Notes under the pieces: generated by a model
Database searches by the model: none
The model's input: the letters and a program-made list of their open reading frames with translations, nothing else
Told to the model about the DNA's origin: nothing
Shown: in pieces, positions 18,371-26,871 of the stretch
Position numbering within the stretch: position 1 is the first letter of the stretch
Layout of the letters: each line of letters begins with the position of its first letter
Assembly: GCA_902623175.1 (NCBI GenBank)
Contig: CACNSR010000010.1
Location: 29,535-93,534, forward strand
Length of the DNA: 64,000 bases
Reading direction: 5' to 3'
DNA from: Halieaceae bacterium
Lineage (GTDB): Bacteria; Pseudomonadota; Gammaproteobacteria; Pseudomonadales; Halieaceae
Made by a program: the position numbers and the translations under genes

Positions 18371-19534
18371 TTAAGGCAAAGTACCCAACAGTTCTCCCTG
18401 AGATACGAGCGCGCCCTCCCCGGCAGGCAGGGGCTCAGCCTGTGCCCGATTGTCGTCTGCTCGAACCACCTTCAACATCAGCAGAGTATCCAGCGTCATA
18501 TCACTCACAACGTTATTCACCATGAGTTCGCGGTCACCCACCAGTAACCAGGTGCCCTCTGTGACTCCACGCATTCGTCCGGCGTCAACACTGAAGCGAT
18601 CTGGCCCGTCTCGGCTGACCATAAACAAACGAGGCAAACACTTGGTCGCATCGGTAAACTCCCCGGTAGCGTCTGATACCCAATCTGCGAGATCTTCCTG
18701 GTCTTGCTCCATCACCCACTCACCTGACTGAAAGGCGCGGTATGCCCCGGTATTAACCAAGGCTTGAAAATCACCCAGCGGGCTTCTCGCCGCTGGCTGC
18801 GCGAATGAGAGCGTAATCGCGAACTTTACGGGCTTGGACTTGGACGAAATGACATAGATCATCGACGACAGACCGGGATGATTGATGTAGAAATCATTCT
18901 CTTCCCGATCGTCTACAAGCATTCGCACAGACACCGATACGGCAAAGTCCGGCGCAGGACCGTCTGACCAGTCTCCGACCAGCGCCCGCGCATAAGTTGT
19001 GTTCTGATAGCTGTCGGGCTTTGGACCTACGGGCGCGAGCACACGGAAGCCTTCAGCACTAAGGCTCCGCTCCAGAGCTGAAACCAGTAGTACCTCTTGT
19101 TGTTGCTGTAGCGTGCCCTCGGAGGCTTGCCTAATCGGGGGAGACACCAACCGAATCGCCACTACGCCAGAATTGCGGCCTTGGTCCGTCCAAAGTTGGC
19201 AACGCGCTGCGTCGGACACCTGCGCAGCCTCCAGAGACTGCTCACCGCCCATGGCGTCCAGATAGCTCTCAACCTGCACACCCCGCACATCCGCCTCGCT
19301 GGAGAACATGGCGCGCTCATGTAATCGGCCCTGGTCATCAATGTAGGCAACCCCCTTCACACGCGCCCCTGATTCCAATGCCGCATCCAGAGCGCGCTGC
19401 TTGAAGGCAGAAAGATACGCAGAAGCCTCCGCATCATTGAACAATGCCTGGGAGCCATCCTGTGACCAAACAGTAGGGGTCTTCAGGATACAGCTGCCGA
19501 TCAACCAGATCGCTAAAAACTTCCCACTTTCCAC
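18371..19534 (-). CDS. flgT: Flagellar H-ring protein FlgT
   Basis: 387 aa, close to Vibrio FlgT. FlgT is a periplasmic protein that forms the H-ring around the LP-ring and helps stator assembly in Vibrio. A signal peptide is at the N-terminus (FLAIWLIGSCILKTPTVWSQ). The N-terminal domain has the ASAYLSAFKQRALDAALESG helix, and the C-terminal domain (FSVDAGRMRGVTEGTWLLVG, then MLKVVRADDNRAQAEPLP) matches the FlgT C-domain. Similarity is moderate, so the call rests partly on its partner flgP. Confidence 0.78.
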   Translation of the reverse strand: MESGKFLAIWLIGSCILKTPTVWSQDGSQALFNDAEASAYLSAFKQRALDAALESGARVKGVAYIDDQGRLHERAMFSSEADVRGVQVESYLDAMGGEQSLEAAQVSDAARCQLWTDQGRNSGVVAIRLVSPPIRQASEGTLQQQQEVLLVSALERSLSAEGFRVLAPVGPKPDSYQNTTYARALVGDWSDGPAPDFAVSVSVRMLVDDREENDFYINHPGLSSMIYVISSKSKPVKFAITLSFAQPAARSPLGDFQALVNTGAYRAFQSGEWVMEQDQEDLADWVSDATGEFTDATKCLPRLFMVSRDGPDRFSVDAGRMRGVTEGTWLLVGDRELMVNNVVSDMTLDTLLMLKVVRADDNRAQAEPLPAGEGALVSQGELLGTLP

Positions 19535-19552
19535 GTGAAATGCTCCGCCCTA

Positions 19553-20038
19553 TCAGGACCTCGATGCCATTACGGCGCGCTCGAGGTACAGCACTCTCAG
19601 GTCATTAACGATACTCTTATCAAGCGACATTGTGACCTCATAAGTATCGGTGCCGCGCGGCTCAATTTGCACCAAATTGGCACCGTAAACAACGCCCTCT
19701 ACCCGTGCGCGAAAACTATCGCTGCGAACGACCATGTCAGCCACGGTTGTCGTGGAATCGAGGTACTGACCATAAACCTGCTCTGTCAAGCCTCTGTACG
19801 CATCGAGTTTGGCCGCGCGGATCGCCAGCAATCTCCGCTGGGCGGGGATATCGCTAGGCTGCACATCGATCACCGCATACCCGGTAGCCGTCAGCGTATC
19901 TCGTCGCTCAACCATGGGCTCGACAAACGATGCGTCTGGCTCAAAATTCAAATAAGCCAGCGTTTCGAGCGTTTCGCAGCCGTTAAGTAAAGCAAAAACC
20001 AGAAGTGCCGACCATCCAATAAAAAATTTGCGCATCAC
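19553..20038 (-). CDS. flgP: Flagellar outer-membrane lipoprotein FlgP (LPP20 family)
   Basis: 161 aa. A lipobox (ALLNGC) gives a lipidated Cys at about residue 21. The LPP20-type domain is clear: TATGYAVIDVQPSDIPAQRR, LLAIRAAKLDAYRGLTEQVY, then DSFRARVEGVVYGANLVQIE. FlgP is an outer-membrane-associated part of the H-ring or basal disk in Vibrio and Campylobacter. It is first in its operon, about 93 bases downstream of a sigma-28 promoter start. Confidence 0.85.
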   Translation of the reverse strand: MMRKFFIGWSALLVFALLNGCETLETLAYLNFEPDASFVEPMVERRDTLTATGYAVIDVQPSDIPAQRRLLAIRAAKLDAYRGLTEQVYGQYLDSTTTVADMVVRSDSFRARVEGVVYGANLVQIEPRGTDTYEVTMSLDKSIVNDLRVLYLERAVMASRS

Positions 20039-20138
20039 GTTCCTCCAGGCTGCCGCCTACCTTCTCTTGACAGTGACAGACTGGGTACAACCAGCTACTG
20101 CTGGGTGCGTCCTTTTTTCGGTCACGCTCTGAAGTGAA

Positions 20139-20165
20139 TTATCGGCCAATTCAGGCCGTGCTTTA
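20139..20165 (-). promoter_or_regulatory. Sigma-28 (FliA) promoter of the flgP-flgT operon
   Basis: On the minus strand the -35 box is TAAAGCAC (20165-20158) and the -10 box is GCCGATAA (20146-20139), with an 11-base spacer. The -10 is a full match to the FliA consensus. The predicted start is near 20131, giving a leader of about 93 bases before flgP. It implies late (class IV) expression of the H-ring proteins, the LysM protein, FliK2 and FhlB. Confidence 0.87.
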
Positions 20166-20250
20166 CCCTTGTCAAACGGATTAGATAAGCCGAACCCACC
20201 GCTGCGGATAATCAATTTTCAGGGAAAGAACCATTTCGTCTCGCCAAACT

Positions 20251-20266
20251 TGGTACGGAACTTGCA
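20251..20266 (+). promoter_or_regulatory. Sigma-54 promoter of the flhA operon
   Basis: TGGTACGGAACTTGCA has GG and GC separated by exactly 10 bases and a full TTGCA -12 half; the -24 half TGGTAC differs at one base from TGGCAC. The predicted start is near 20278, about 43 bases before flhA. This fits activation by the FlrA/FleQ-like protein encoded at 43072. Confidence 0.85.
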
Positions 20267-20320
20267 GCCACTGTAGCTACCAGTGGCCAAATTGGCTGAA
20301 ATTAAGGGAGGTAGCGGACT

Positions 20321-22441
20321 GTGGAAGCCATGCTGTCAAATTTCCGACAGTTTTCCGACCGCTTAACGTGGTTCAGCGCGAAAAGTGTCGGTGCGCCGAC
20401 ACTGGTGCTGCTCATTCTGGCGCTATTGGTTGTGCCATTACCCGCTTTTGTACTCGACGTTCTGTTCACATTCAACATTATGGTCGGTCTGTTAATGGTG
20501 ATGATCACCCTTAACACGCGGAAGCCGCTCGAATTCTCATCCTTCCCATCTGTCCTGCTGATCGCCACCTTGCTGCGGCTAGGGCTGAACGTGGCCTCGA
20601 CACGGGTCGTGCTCGTGGAAGGGCACACTGGCACCGACGCGGCGGGTAAAGTCATTGAGTCTTTCGGTGAGTTTGTAATTGCGGGTAACTATGTTGTCGG
20701 TTTCATCATTTTCTTGATCTTGATGATCATCAACTTCATCGTGGTGACCAAAGGTGCTGGCAGAGTATCCGAGGTTATCGCGCGCTTCACTCTGGATTCT
20801 ATGCCGGGCAAGCAGATGGCGATTGACGCGGATCTTAATGCGGGCATTATCGATCAGGAAGCGGCCAAGCAACGCCGAAACGAGCTCACTCAGGAGTCCG
20901 ACTTTTACGGTTCGATGGACGGTGCATCGAAGTTCGTTCGCGGTGATGCCATCGCCGGCATCCTCATTCTGATTATCAATATCGTTGGCGGTTTGATCGT
21001 CGGCACGACACAGCATGATCTGAACCTGAGCGAAGCAGGGCGGATATACGTATTGCTGACCATTGGTGATGGTCTGGTCGCCCAGATCCCCTCTCTTCTT
21101 TTGTCACTCTCGACCGCCATTCTGGTCACACGGGTGACTACCGATGAAAGTATGACAGAGCAGGCGTCCAAGCAGGTCGCAGATGCTAATGGTGTATTCA
21201 TTGCCTCTGGAATTGTGACGCTCCTGGGGCTCGTCCCAGGTATGCCCCACTTTGTCTTCTTGCCCCTGGGTGCTGCTGGCATTGGTCTGGGCTACTACAT
21301 CAGGCAGCAGGCAGCTGAGCAACAAAAAAAGGCCGTGAACGCCGAGGCAGCCGCCGAGGTCGAACCCGCCAATCGTGAGTTAGATTGGGAGGATATTGAT
21401 CAGGTAGAAGTCATTGCACTGGACATTGGCTACGGATTGGTGCCGCTTGCCAATACGCAATCAGGTGGGCAACTGTTGACGCGGATCCGTGGCATTCGCA
21501 AGAAGCTCTCTGCCGAATTAGGTTTTCTGATTCAGCCGATTCGAATCAGGGATAATCTCGACCTCAAGCCCGAGGTCTATCAAATCTCCCTTCACGGGGT
21601 CGTCCGCGGCTCCGGTGACGTGCGTGTCGGCAAGCTGCTTGCGATCAACGGCTCAGACACGCCCGCGCCCATTGAAGGGGAGCCGACAACCGAGCCCGCT
21701 TTTGGACTGGATGCGCTGTGGATTGAGTCATCCCAAGCTGAATTGGCCCGAGGGCTAGGCTACACAGTAGTCGACGCACCCACGGCTATAGCTACCCACA
21801 TAAATGCCGTCATTCGAGAGAGCGCCAGCGAGCTACTGGGCCAGGACGAAACTCAGCAACTTCTTGACAAGGTCGCTATTCGCTATCCAAAGCTGGTGAG
21901 CAGTTTGGTGCCAGATTTGCTGCCGCTTTCGACAGTGACACAGGTGCTGCAGAATCTTTTGGCTGAATCCGTGCCGGTTAAAGATATGCGAAATATCATC
22001 GATACACTGACAGCGCACGCCAAAGAGAACCAAGACGCTAGCCACCTCACCTCGCTGGTGAGACCTAAGCTGGGCAGGTTAATTTGTCAGCCGCTTGTGG
22101 ATGAGACCGGCACGCTGACCGTGATCACGCTTGCGCCTGACCTGGAAAAACTGCTCGAGAGCAGTCACGCCGGGACAGAAACCGATCACATTACGCTGGA
22201 TCCGACGCTTGCCAACTCGATGATTGAGAGCTTGAGGGCAGAAGCAGAGAAGATACAGGATACCGGGACAGTCGCGACACTGGTGGTTTCTCCGGGATTA
22301 AGGAGCTGGATGTCTCGCTTCGTTCGCGTTCGCGTGCCAGATCTGACGGTGCTCTCCTACACCGAGATACCTGATGATCAACGCATCCAAGTACAGTCTA
22401 GCATCGGTGGAGAGACGGCCATCGAAGGGGAAACGGAGTAA
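20321..22441 (+). CDS. flhA: Flagellar type III export gate protein FlhA
   Basis: 706 aa, standard length. It is the inner-membrane export gate with about eight N-terminal membrane helices (about 30-325) and a C-terminal cytoplasmic substrate/chaperone dock. The FHIPEP-region motif is present (RNELTQESDFYGSMDGASKF, then VRGDAIAGILIL). The GTG at 20321 is chosen because AAGGGAGG lies 9 bases upstream; an ATG three codons later is badly spaced. It is first gene of flhA-flhF-flhG-fliA and is driven by the sigma-54 site just upstream. Confidence 0.95.
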   Translation: MEAMLSNFRQFSDRLTWFSAKSVGAPTLVLLILALLVVPLPAFVLDVLFTFNIMVGLLMVMITLNTRKPLEFSSFPSVLLIATLLRLGLNVASTRVVLVEGHTGTDAAGKVIESFGEFVIAGNYVVGFIIFLILMIINFIVVTKGAGRVSEVIARFTLDSMPGKQMAIDADLNAGIIDQEAAKQRRNELTQESDFYGSMDGASKFVRGDAIAGILILIINIVGGLIVGTTQHDLNLSEAGRIYVLLTIGDGLVAQIPSLLLSLSTAILVTRVTTDESMTEQASKQVADANGVFIASGIVTLLGLVPGMPHFVFLPLGAAGIGLGYYIRQQAAEQQKKAVNAEAAAEVEPANRELDWEDIDQVEVIALDIGYGLVPLANTQSGGQLLTRIRGIRKKLSAELGFLIQPIRIRDNLDLKPEVYQISLHGVVRGSGDVRVGKLLAINGSDTPAPIEGEPTTEPAFGLDALWIESSQAELARGLGYTVVDAPTAIATHINAVIRESASELLGQDETQQLLDKVAIRYPKLVSSLVPDLLPLSTVTQVLQNLLAESVPVKDMRNIIDTLTAHAKENQDASHLTSLVRPKLGRLICQPLVDETGTLTVITLAPDLEKLLESSHAGTETDHITLDPTLANSMIESLRAEAEKIQDTGTVATLVVSPGLRSWMSRFVRVRVPDLTVLSYTEIPDDQRIQVQSSIGGETAIEGETE

Positions 22442-22447
22442 TAGATC

Positions 22448-23233
22448 ATGCGACTTGAAGTATTAGAAGCGCCAGACCACAGCGCGTGTATGGAGCAACT
22501 GAGTAACCGCCACGGGGCTGATTGCTTGGTCGTGCACAGCTTTAGGGTCGACAGGCGTTACCGCGTTGTGGTGGCACTGGAAACTGAATCTCCTCAAAAT
22601 GCTGATCTAGTGGAAACCGCAGTGAAAAACGTTGTTTCAGGCTCACGCCTTCGTTGGGATACCCTCGTCGATGGAGCGCCCACCTCCTCTGATGAGCAAA
22701 TCGATAACAGGCCAGTTATTACAAATCTACCGAACCACGAAATAGCAGCACCAAACCCCGCACCCGAAATCAGCTCCGGTCTGTTGGAGCTTGCTGCCCG
22801 TGTGAAGGCGTTGGAGGCCGCTCACCAGCCTGCTGTCCTTGAACCCGAGTCCGAGGAGTTTCGAGCGGCAGTTTTTTCCGACGTACTCGCGGATGCCGTT
22901 GCACAGCGAGCGAGGGAGCCGGCACCAGGAGGTGAGGTGACCACGGCGGACAACTTGGCGCTTGGGAATACTTCCCCGGCACAAACCTCGATGGCGATAT
23001 CCCGCTTCCCGTCACCGGTTAATGCACTAGTTGATCGAGTAGAGCCCTCTCTCTCGGTTACACTAGATGACGCGGACTGGGCAGAGGAGGCTCCGATACC
23101 CAGAGTGTTTACCTCAGCGGGTGCAGAGGGCTTTGCAAGCCTGCTGATGGAATGTGTTGCCGATTCTCGGAAAAGCCTACCCCTTTCTGGCCAGACTCAG
23201 CTTAAAATGGCCGCAGGGCATAGTATCCTCTAG
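22448..23233 (+). CDS. FlhF-like protein lacking the GTPase domain
   Basis: 261 aa, at the exact place of flhF (6 bases after flhA, before flhG). The N-terminal 50 residues (MRLEVLEAPDHSACMEQLSN, then GADCLVVHSFRVDRRYRVVV) match the start of FlhF. The rest is a low-complexity acidic/proline-rich linker ending in EGFASLLMECVADSRKSLPL. No P-loop, DxxR or TKLD motif of the SRP-type NG domain is present. No space remains for one, since flhG begins 50 bases later. FlhF normally places the polar flagellum as a GTP-bound dimer; this protein cannot do so by that mechanism. Confidence 0.75.
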   Translation: MRLEVLEAPDHSACMEQLSNRHGADCLVVHSFRVDRRYRVVVALETESPQNADLVETAVKNVVSGSRLRWDTLVDGAPTSSDEQIDNRPVITNLPNHEIAAPNPAPEISSGLLELAARVKALEAAHQPAVLEPESEEFRAAVFSDVLADAVAQRAREPAPGGEVTTADNLALGNTSPAQTSMAISRFPSPVNALVDRVEPSLSVTLDDADWAEEAPIPRVFTSAGAEGFASLLMECVADSRKSLPLSGQTQLKMAAGHSIL

Positions 23234-23283
23234 GTGACTGACCGACCCAGCGGGCGACACTCACAGAGACGAGAGACATTATC

Positions 23284-24069
23284 ATGCGTGTAATTGGTGT
23301 TACCAGCGGTAAGGGAGGTGTTGGCAAGACAACGGTCTCGGTGAACCTCGCTGCCGAGCTCGCCAAACGCGGCAAGAAAGTGGTTTTACTCGATGGTGAT
23401 CTGGGTCTAAGCAATGCTCAGATCCTTCTAAACGCCAGAGTAGAGTACAGCTACGGACACGTCCTGTCGGGTCAGAAGACCCTCGAAGAAATCATGGTGC
23501 AATCTGAATATGGCGTCACTTTGGTGCCAGGTTCCAGTGGGTCATCTGCGCTCGCAAGGCTGACACGCCTGCAACTACTGGGTTTAATTCATGCGCTGTC
23601 AGCGCTAGATGACTGCGATTACCTCGTGGTGGATACCGCCGCGGGCATCAGTGACAATGTCACTGTCTTGTTTGGTGCCTGTGACATTAAACTGCTATTA
23701 ATACAAAATGAGCCCTCGTCGATCGCTGATGCTTATGCGACGGTCAAAGTGTTACAGCAGGAGTTCAACCTCTCAGACATCATGCTGACGCCGGTTCAGG
23801 TGACCAACGAGAGAGAGTCTGAGAATATTCACAAGCGTATTAACAAAGTGACTGCGCAATTCCTCGGGCTATCTCTCGAGTATGCAACCGGGATTCGCAA
23901 AGACCCTGTCGTCCTCAACTCGGCAAGGCTTGGGCAACCGGCGATCCTTCACGCGCCAGAGAGCGACATTGCCAAAGACATTAGACGACTGGTCGACGTG
24001 ATCACCGAGGCAGCAAGCAAACCCGCCGGCTCCAGCGATATCAGGATATCGGTAGGCGCAAAGGGCTAG
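23284..24069 (+). CDS. flhG: MinD-like ATPase FlhG (FleN), flagellar number regulator
   Basis: 261 aa. It starts at once with the deviant Walker A ([18 protein letters not shown]), then [17 protein letters not shown] and the switch segment [17 protein letters not shown]. FlhG/FleN limits flagellar number and restrains FlrA/FleQ. The in-frame codons upstream hold no start before a TGA at 23239-23241, so no N-terminal extension carrying the DQAxxLR activator helix of FlhF can exist. This fits the GTPase-less FlhF neighbour. The C-terminal membrane-targeting helix region ([17 protein letters not shown]) is present. Confidence 0.92.
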   Translation: MRVIGVTSGKGGVGKTTVSVNLAAELAKRGKKVVLLDGDLGLSNAQILLNARVEYSYGHVLSGQKTLEEIMVQSEYGVTLVPGSSGSSALARLTRLQLLGLIHALSALDDCDYLVVDTAAGISDNVTVLFGACDIKLLLIQNEPSSIADAYATVKVLQQEFNLSDIMLTPVQVTNERESENIHKRINKVTAQFLGLSLEYATGIRKDPVVLNSARLGQPAILHAPESDIAKDIRRLVDVITEAASKPAGSSDIRISVGAKG

Positions 24070-24072
24070 ACC

Positions 24073-24792
24073 ATGTCAAAGGGCTATCAGGCATATGCTG
24101 ACGCGTTATCGCAAGCCGAGCCAAGCGGCAAAAACGCCGCGGTGCTCCAGCATATCGGCCTGGTGCACAAAACTGCATTACATATCAAAGCCCGTTTACC
24201 TGAACACGTAGAACTCGAAGAACTTGTTCAAATCGGCATGGTCGGGTTACTCGAGGCCGCCAAATCTTATGACGCCTCACAGGGCGCAGACCTCGGCACA
24301 TTTGCCAGCAAACGCATCCGCGGCGCCATTTTGGACGAGGTAAGAAAGCGGTCACCTTTGTCACGGACTGACAGCTCGAACATGAAAGCCGAAGAGCAGG
24401 TGGTCGAGCAGTTTATGGCCAAGCACGGCAGGCCGCCCACAGCGAGTGAAGTCGCCACAGAATTGGATACCTCATTAGAGGATTATCAGAAGCAGCGAGA
24501 CCGATCGCAGAAATTCAGAACCACTTCACTTGCTGAGCTAGAGGACAACGGACAGGCGCCACTTTCTGAATCGGCCAGCCCTGAACAAGAAGTCGAAGCG
24601 GCAGACACCAGTGAATGGCTTGCCAGCGAGATCCGTGAACTCCCCGAGCGAGAGCAGATTGTGCTTTCTCTATACTACAACGAAGAGATGAATTTAAAAG
24701 AAATTGGCGCGATTATTGGGGTTACCGAATCACGGGTGAGTCAGATTCTCACCAAGGTAGTGGGCAAATTGCGCGACCGGGTCGCGTTTTAA
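24073..24792 (+). CDS. fliA: Flagellar sigma factor FliA (sigma-28)
   Basis: 239 aa, standard length. Region 2 (EELVQIGMVGLLEAAKSYDA, then FASKRIRGAILDEVRK) and region 4 (ELPEREQIVLSLYYNEEMNL, then KEIGAIIGVTESRVSQIL) are clear. It directs class IV promoters such as those of flgM and flgP in this window. Its start follows the flhG stop after 3 bases. In many polar flagellates the next genes are cheY and cheZ; here two unrecognised genes follow. Confidence 0.95.
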   Translation: MSKGYQAYADALSQAEPSGKNAAVLQHIGLVHKTALHIKARLPEHVELEELVQIGMVGLLEAAKSYDASQGADLGTFASKRIRGAILDEVRKRSPLSRTDSSNMKAEEQVVEQFMAKHGRPPTASEVATELDTSLEDYQKQRDRSQKFRTTSLAELEDNGQAPLSESASPEQEVEAADTSEWLASEIRELPEREQIVLSLYYNEEMNLKEIGAIIGVTESRVSQILTKVVGKLRDRVAF

Positions 24793-24807
24793 GGTATTGG
24801 CTAGATC

Positions 24808-25290
24808 ATGTTTGGAAAAAAATCAAAACTTGAACGTGTCAAAGCAGATGCGAGAGCTGATTACCTAAAATGTGCCGTATTGGATCCTGATGATCGATTG
24901 CATCGCGTGTTCTCAGCGAGAATTGCCCAGCGGGCCCGGCTCAACTTGGACAAAATTTTTGTGCAGGGCGCCAAAGCTGAGGAGAAGCGTCAACTCGAGC
25001 TCGCAGAGGCAATCAAGGCAGGCGCTGATCTGCCGCCGAGGATTGTTCACGAAGGTTATAACCAATTACAGGGGGTCTCAGGCACTGTGATCTCCTGGGT
25101 GCCTGAGGAGCTGGCCAACAAAATGTTCAATCTCGGCGCTGATTATCAGATTACAGAAATCAGCGCTCACGAGGCTATGCAGCACGCAGATACGATTGCC
25201 GAGACTCTGGTTGAGGACTTGCAGACAAATCAGGTTATTCAGCTGCTAAACCTACTGCGAGAGGACGACGTTGATGAGGCTGAAGAATAG
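24808..25290 (+). CDS. Unrecognised 160-aa protein downstream of fliA
   Basis: 160 aa, soluble, with no signal peptide or membrane helix. The N-terminus is basic (MFGKKSKLERVKADARADYL), followed by helical stretches; the C-terminus is very acidic (NLLREDDVDEAEE). I do not recognise a family. It begins 15 bases after fliA and is followed by another unrecognised gene, so it is probably co-transcribed with flhA-flhF-flhG-fliA. The position is where cheY usually stands, but no receiver-domain residues are seen. A flagellar role is inferred only from position. Confidence 0.75.
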   Translation: MFGKKSKLERVKADARADYLKCAVLDPDDRLHRVFSARIAQRARLNLDKIFVQGAKAEEKRQLELAEAIKAGADLPPRIVHEGYNQLQGVSGTVISWVPEELANKMFNLGADYQITEISAHEAMQHADTIAETLVEDLQTNQVIQLLNLLREDDVDEAEE

Positions 25291-25327
25291 GGCCCTGAGA
25301 CTGATAAAAAAAGCAGGAACCTGAACC

Positions 25328-25966
25328 ATGTCTCTAGAGAACATTGTCATTGCCGTCTCACTCCTGCTGGGGATAGTACTCCTAATACTGATCATCTATC
25401 TCATTAGCCGGGTAAACGATCTCGAGGCCAAGGCTTTTTCCAGTCAAGGAACGATAAACCCGGCAGAAAAAAAAACCGAGAATGAGTCACAAAAGGTGTT
25501 TGGAGGTCTCAGCGGCCGCCAGCTTTGGGATGAATGGGTATCGATAGCGAATGGTGGCGATGATCAGTATGGCATCAAAGGAGACCGCGACCGCTTTCTA
25601 GCCCTACTTGAACTCCATGTCCGCTCGCTCATTAAAGCCGGAATGGAACATGGCGCCACGGGTACTAATGAACAACCCTCAAACCCCCTCAAGATCAAGA
25701 TGCTACGAGGAGAATTCGAGTCTTACCTGCCGTCCTCTCAGGCAAGCCGCCTCTACGAGCTTGGTCAGGAATTCGGTTCTAGCGAGGATGCCCAACAGCG
25801 CGCGGCCTTGGGGGCAGCGTTGACCGAGACCGTTGATGCAGTCTCGATGGGTATTGATGCCGGCTCCTCTTTTGTCGAGGGCGCCATGCGCGATGTATTA
25901 ATCAACCCTTCGGAGTCCGAGTCGAAGCAGGAGTTAGTCCCCTCGGATAATCCTGACAACGTCTAA
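25328..25966 (+). CDS. Unrecognised single-pass membrane protein, last gene of the fliA operon
   Basis: 212 aa. One N-terminal membrane helix (IVIAVSLLLGIVLLILIIYL) is followed by a linker and a cytoplasmic or periplasmic helical domain (LSGRQLWDEWVSIANGGDDQ, then RDRFLALLELHVRSLIKAGM). The tail is acidic. I recognise no family. It lies 37 bases after the preceding unrecognised gene. The next gene is convergent (ends 26004), and the 37 bases between them show no clear terminator. Confidence 0.75.
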   Translation: MSLENIVIAVSLLLGIVLLILIIYLISRVNDLEAKAFSSQGTINPAEKKTENESQKVFGGLSGRQLWDEWVSIANGGDDQYGIKGDRDRFLALLELHVRSLIKAGMEHGATGTNEQPSNPLKIKMLRGEFESYLPSSQASRLYELGQEFGSSEDAQQRAALGAALTETVDAVSMGIDAGSSFVEGAMRDVLINPSESESKQELVPSDNPDNV

Positions 25967-26003
25967 CTTTTTTCATTTTGCAATAGCCCGGCCGCCGAGC
26001 AGT

Positions 26004-26831
26004 CTATTCCCGCACAGCACTGGGGGGAAAGACGATCGCCCCCTCTGGGTAAACTTTCTCGGATACCTGCGCTGGCTCTTCGATGCCATCGCTGCGCATC
26101 TGGGCTTGCTGCAGGGCTAGCTGCGCCTCAAACAGATCGGTGAGCTTATCTCGCTCAATCTCAATGAGTGTGGACACTTCGCGCTTTAGTGCGGCGACGT
26201 CTCCAAAACCTGACTCCAATTGCCTCACCCGTCTCGCCAACTCCGACAACTGCTCAGACTGCTTTTGCAATTGAGCCACCATCGCGCGGCTTGACTCTAC
26301 GCCACTTCGAGTCACCTCACTGGTATCGATCACAGTTGAATTCACTCCGGCCATGGAAGCTTCCATTTGCTCAGCCAAAATCCTACCATCCTGTTCTACC
26401 TGACCAATTGCTTCAGCCAGCTGCGCTTGCCCCTCGTCCAGCATGGTTAGCTTCTGATCAAGCACAACCATCCGGTCAAGTGCAGAGTTCATGTTCACGA
26501 CACGCTTGGTAATAGACAAGGTTGCGGCCTGCAGCGCCTCCACCTGACCCGACAACCGACCGCCCGCCACCATCAGTAGCACAGCACAAAGGAATACCAC
26601 CACGGCAGCGCCCCCGGCGAGTCGTTTGGCGTAAAACTCCATCTTCCTGTTGGCCTGGCCAGCTGAGTCAAGCGCTCTATCCAGTCGCGTGTGAGTGTCA
26701 GCGTTAAGCTGTGCCATCGCATCGCTTACCGGGTTGGGTTGAGTCGACACGCCGTTATTCACGCTCTTCTGGCGGGGCAAAGTCAGTTCGTCGTCCGCTC
26801 CCGGGTTTTCTTCATCTACCATGTCAAGCAT
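26004..26831 (-). CDS. Unrecognised membrane-anchored coiled-coil protein
   Basis: 275 aa. A cytoplasmic N-terminus of about 70 residues precedes one membrane helix (LAGGAAVVVFLCAVLLMVAG). Then come long heptad-rich helices (about 95-250; QLQKQSEQLSELARRVRQLE) and a short tail with VYPEGAIVFPPSAVRE. The layout is like a trimeric or dimeric periplasmic coiled-coil tether, but I recognise no family. It is the last gene of the fliE-flhB operon, 40 bases after the preceding gene. A flagellar or polar-placement role is inferred only from this position. Confidence 0.72.
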   Translation of the reverse strand: MLDMVDEENPGADDELTLPRQKSVNNGVSTQPNPVSDAMAQLNADTHTRLDRALDSAGQANRKMEFYAKRLAGGAAVVVFLCAVLLMVAGGRLSGQVEALQAATLSITKRVVNMNSALDRMVVLDQKLTMLDEGQAQLAEAIGQVEQDGRILAEQMEASMAGVNSTVIDTSEVTRSGVESSRAMVAQLQKQSEQLSELARRVRQLESGFGDVAALKREVSTLIEIERDKLTDLFEAQLALQQAQMRSDGIEEPAQVSEKVYPEGAIVFPPSAVRE

Positions 26832-26871
26832 CTCCGTCTTGGGGGAATTATCGGTCTTTTCCCCGATATTT

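Noticed and set aside
20058..20110. Possible sigma-54 site for flgP on the minus strand
   Set aside because: The GG/GC spacing is 9, not 10, and a much better sigma-28 site is present.
22448..23283. Frameshift hiding the FlhF GTPase domain
   Set aside because: There is no room: after the 261-aa frame only 50 bases remain before flhG, while the missing domain needs about 290 codons.
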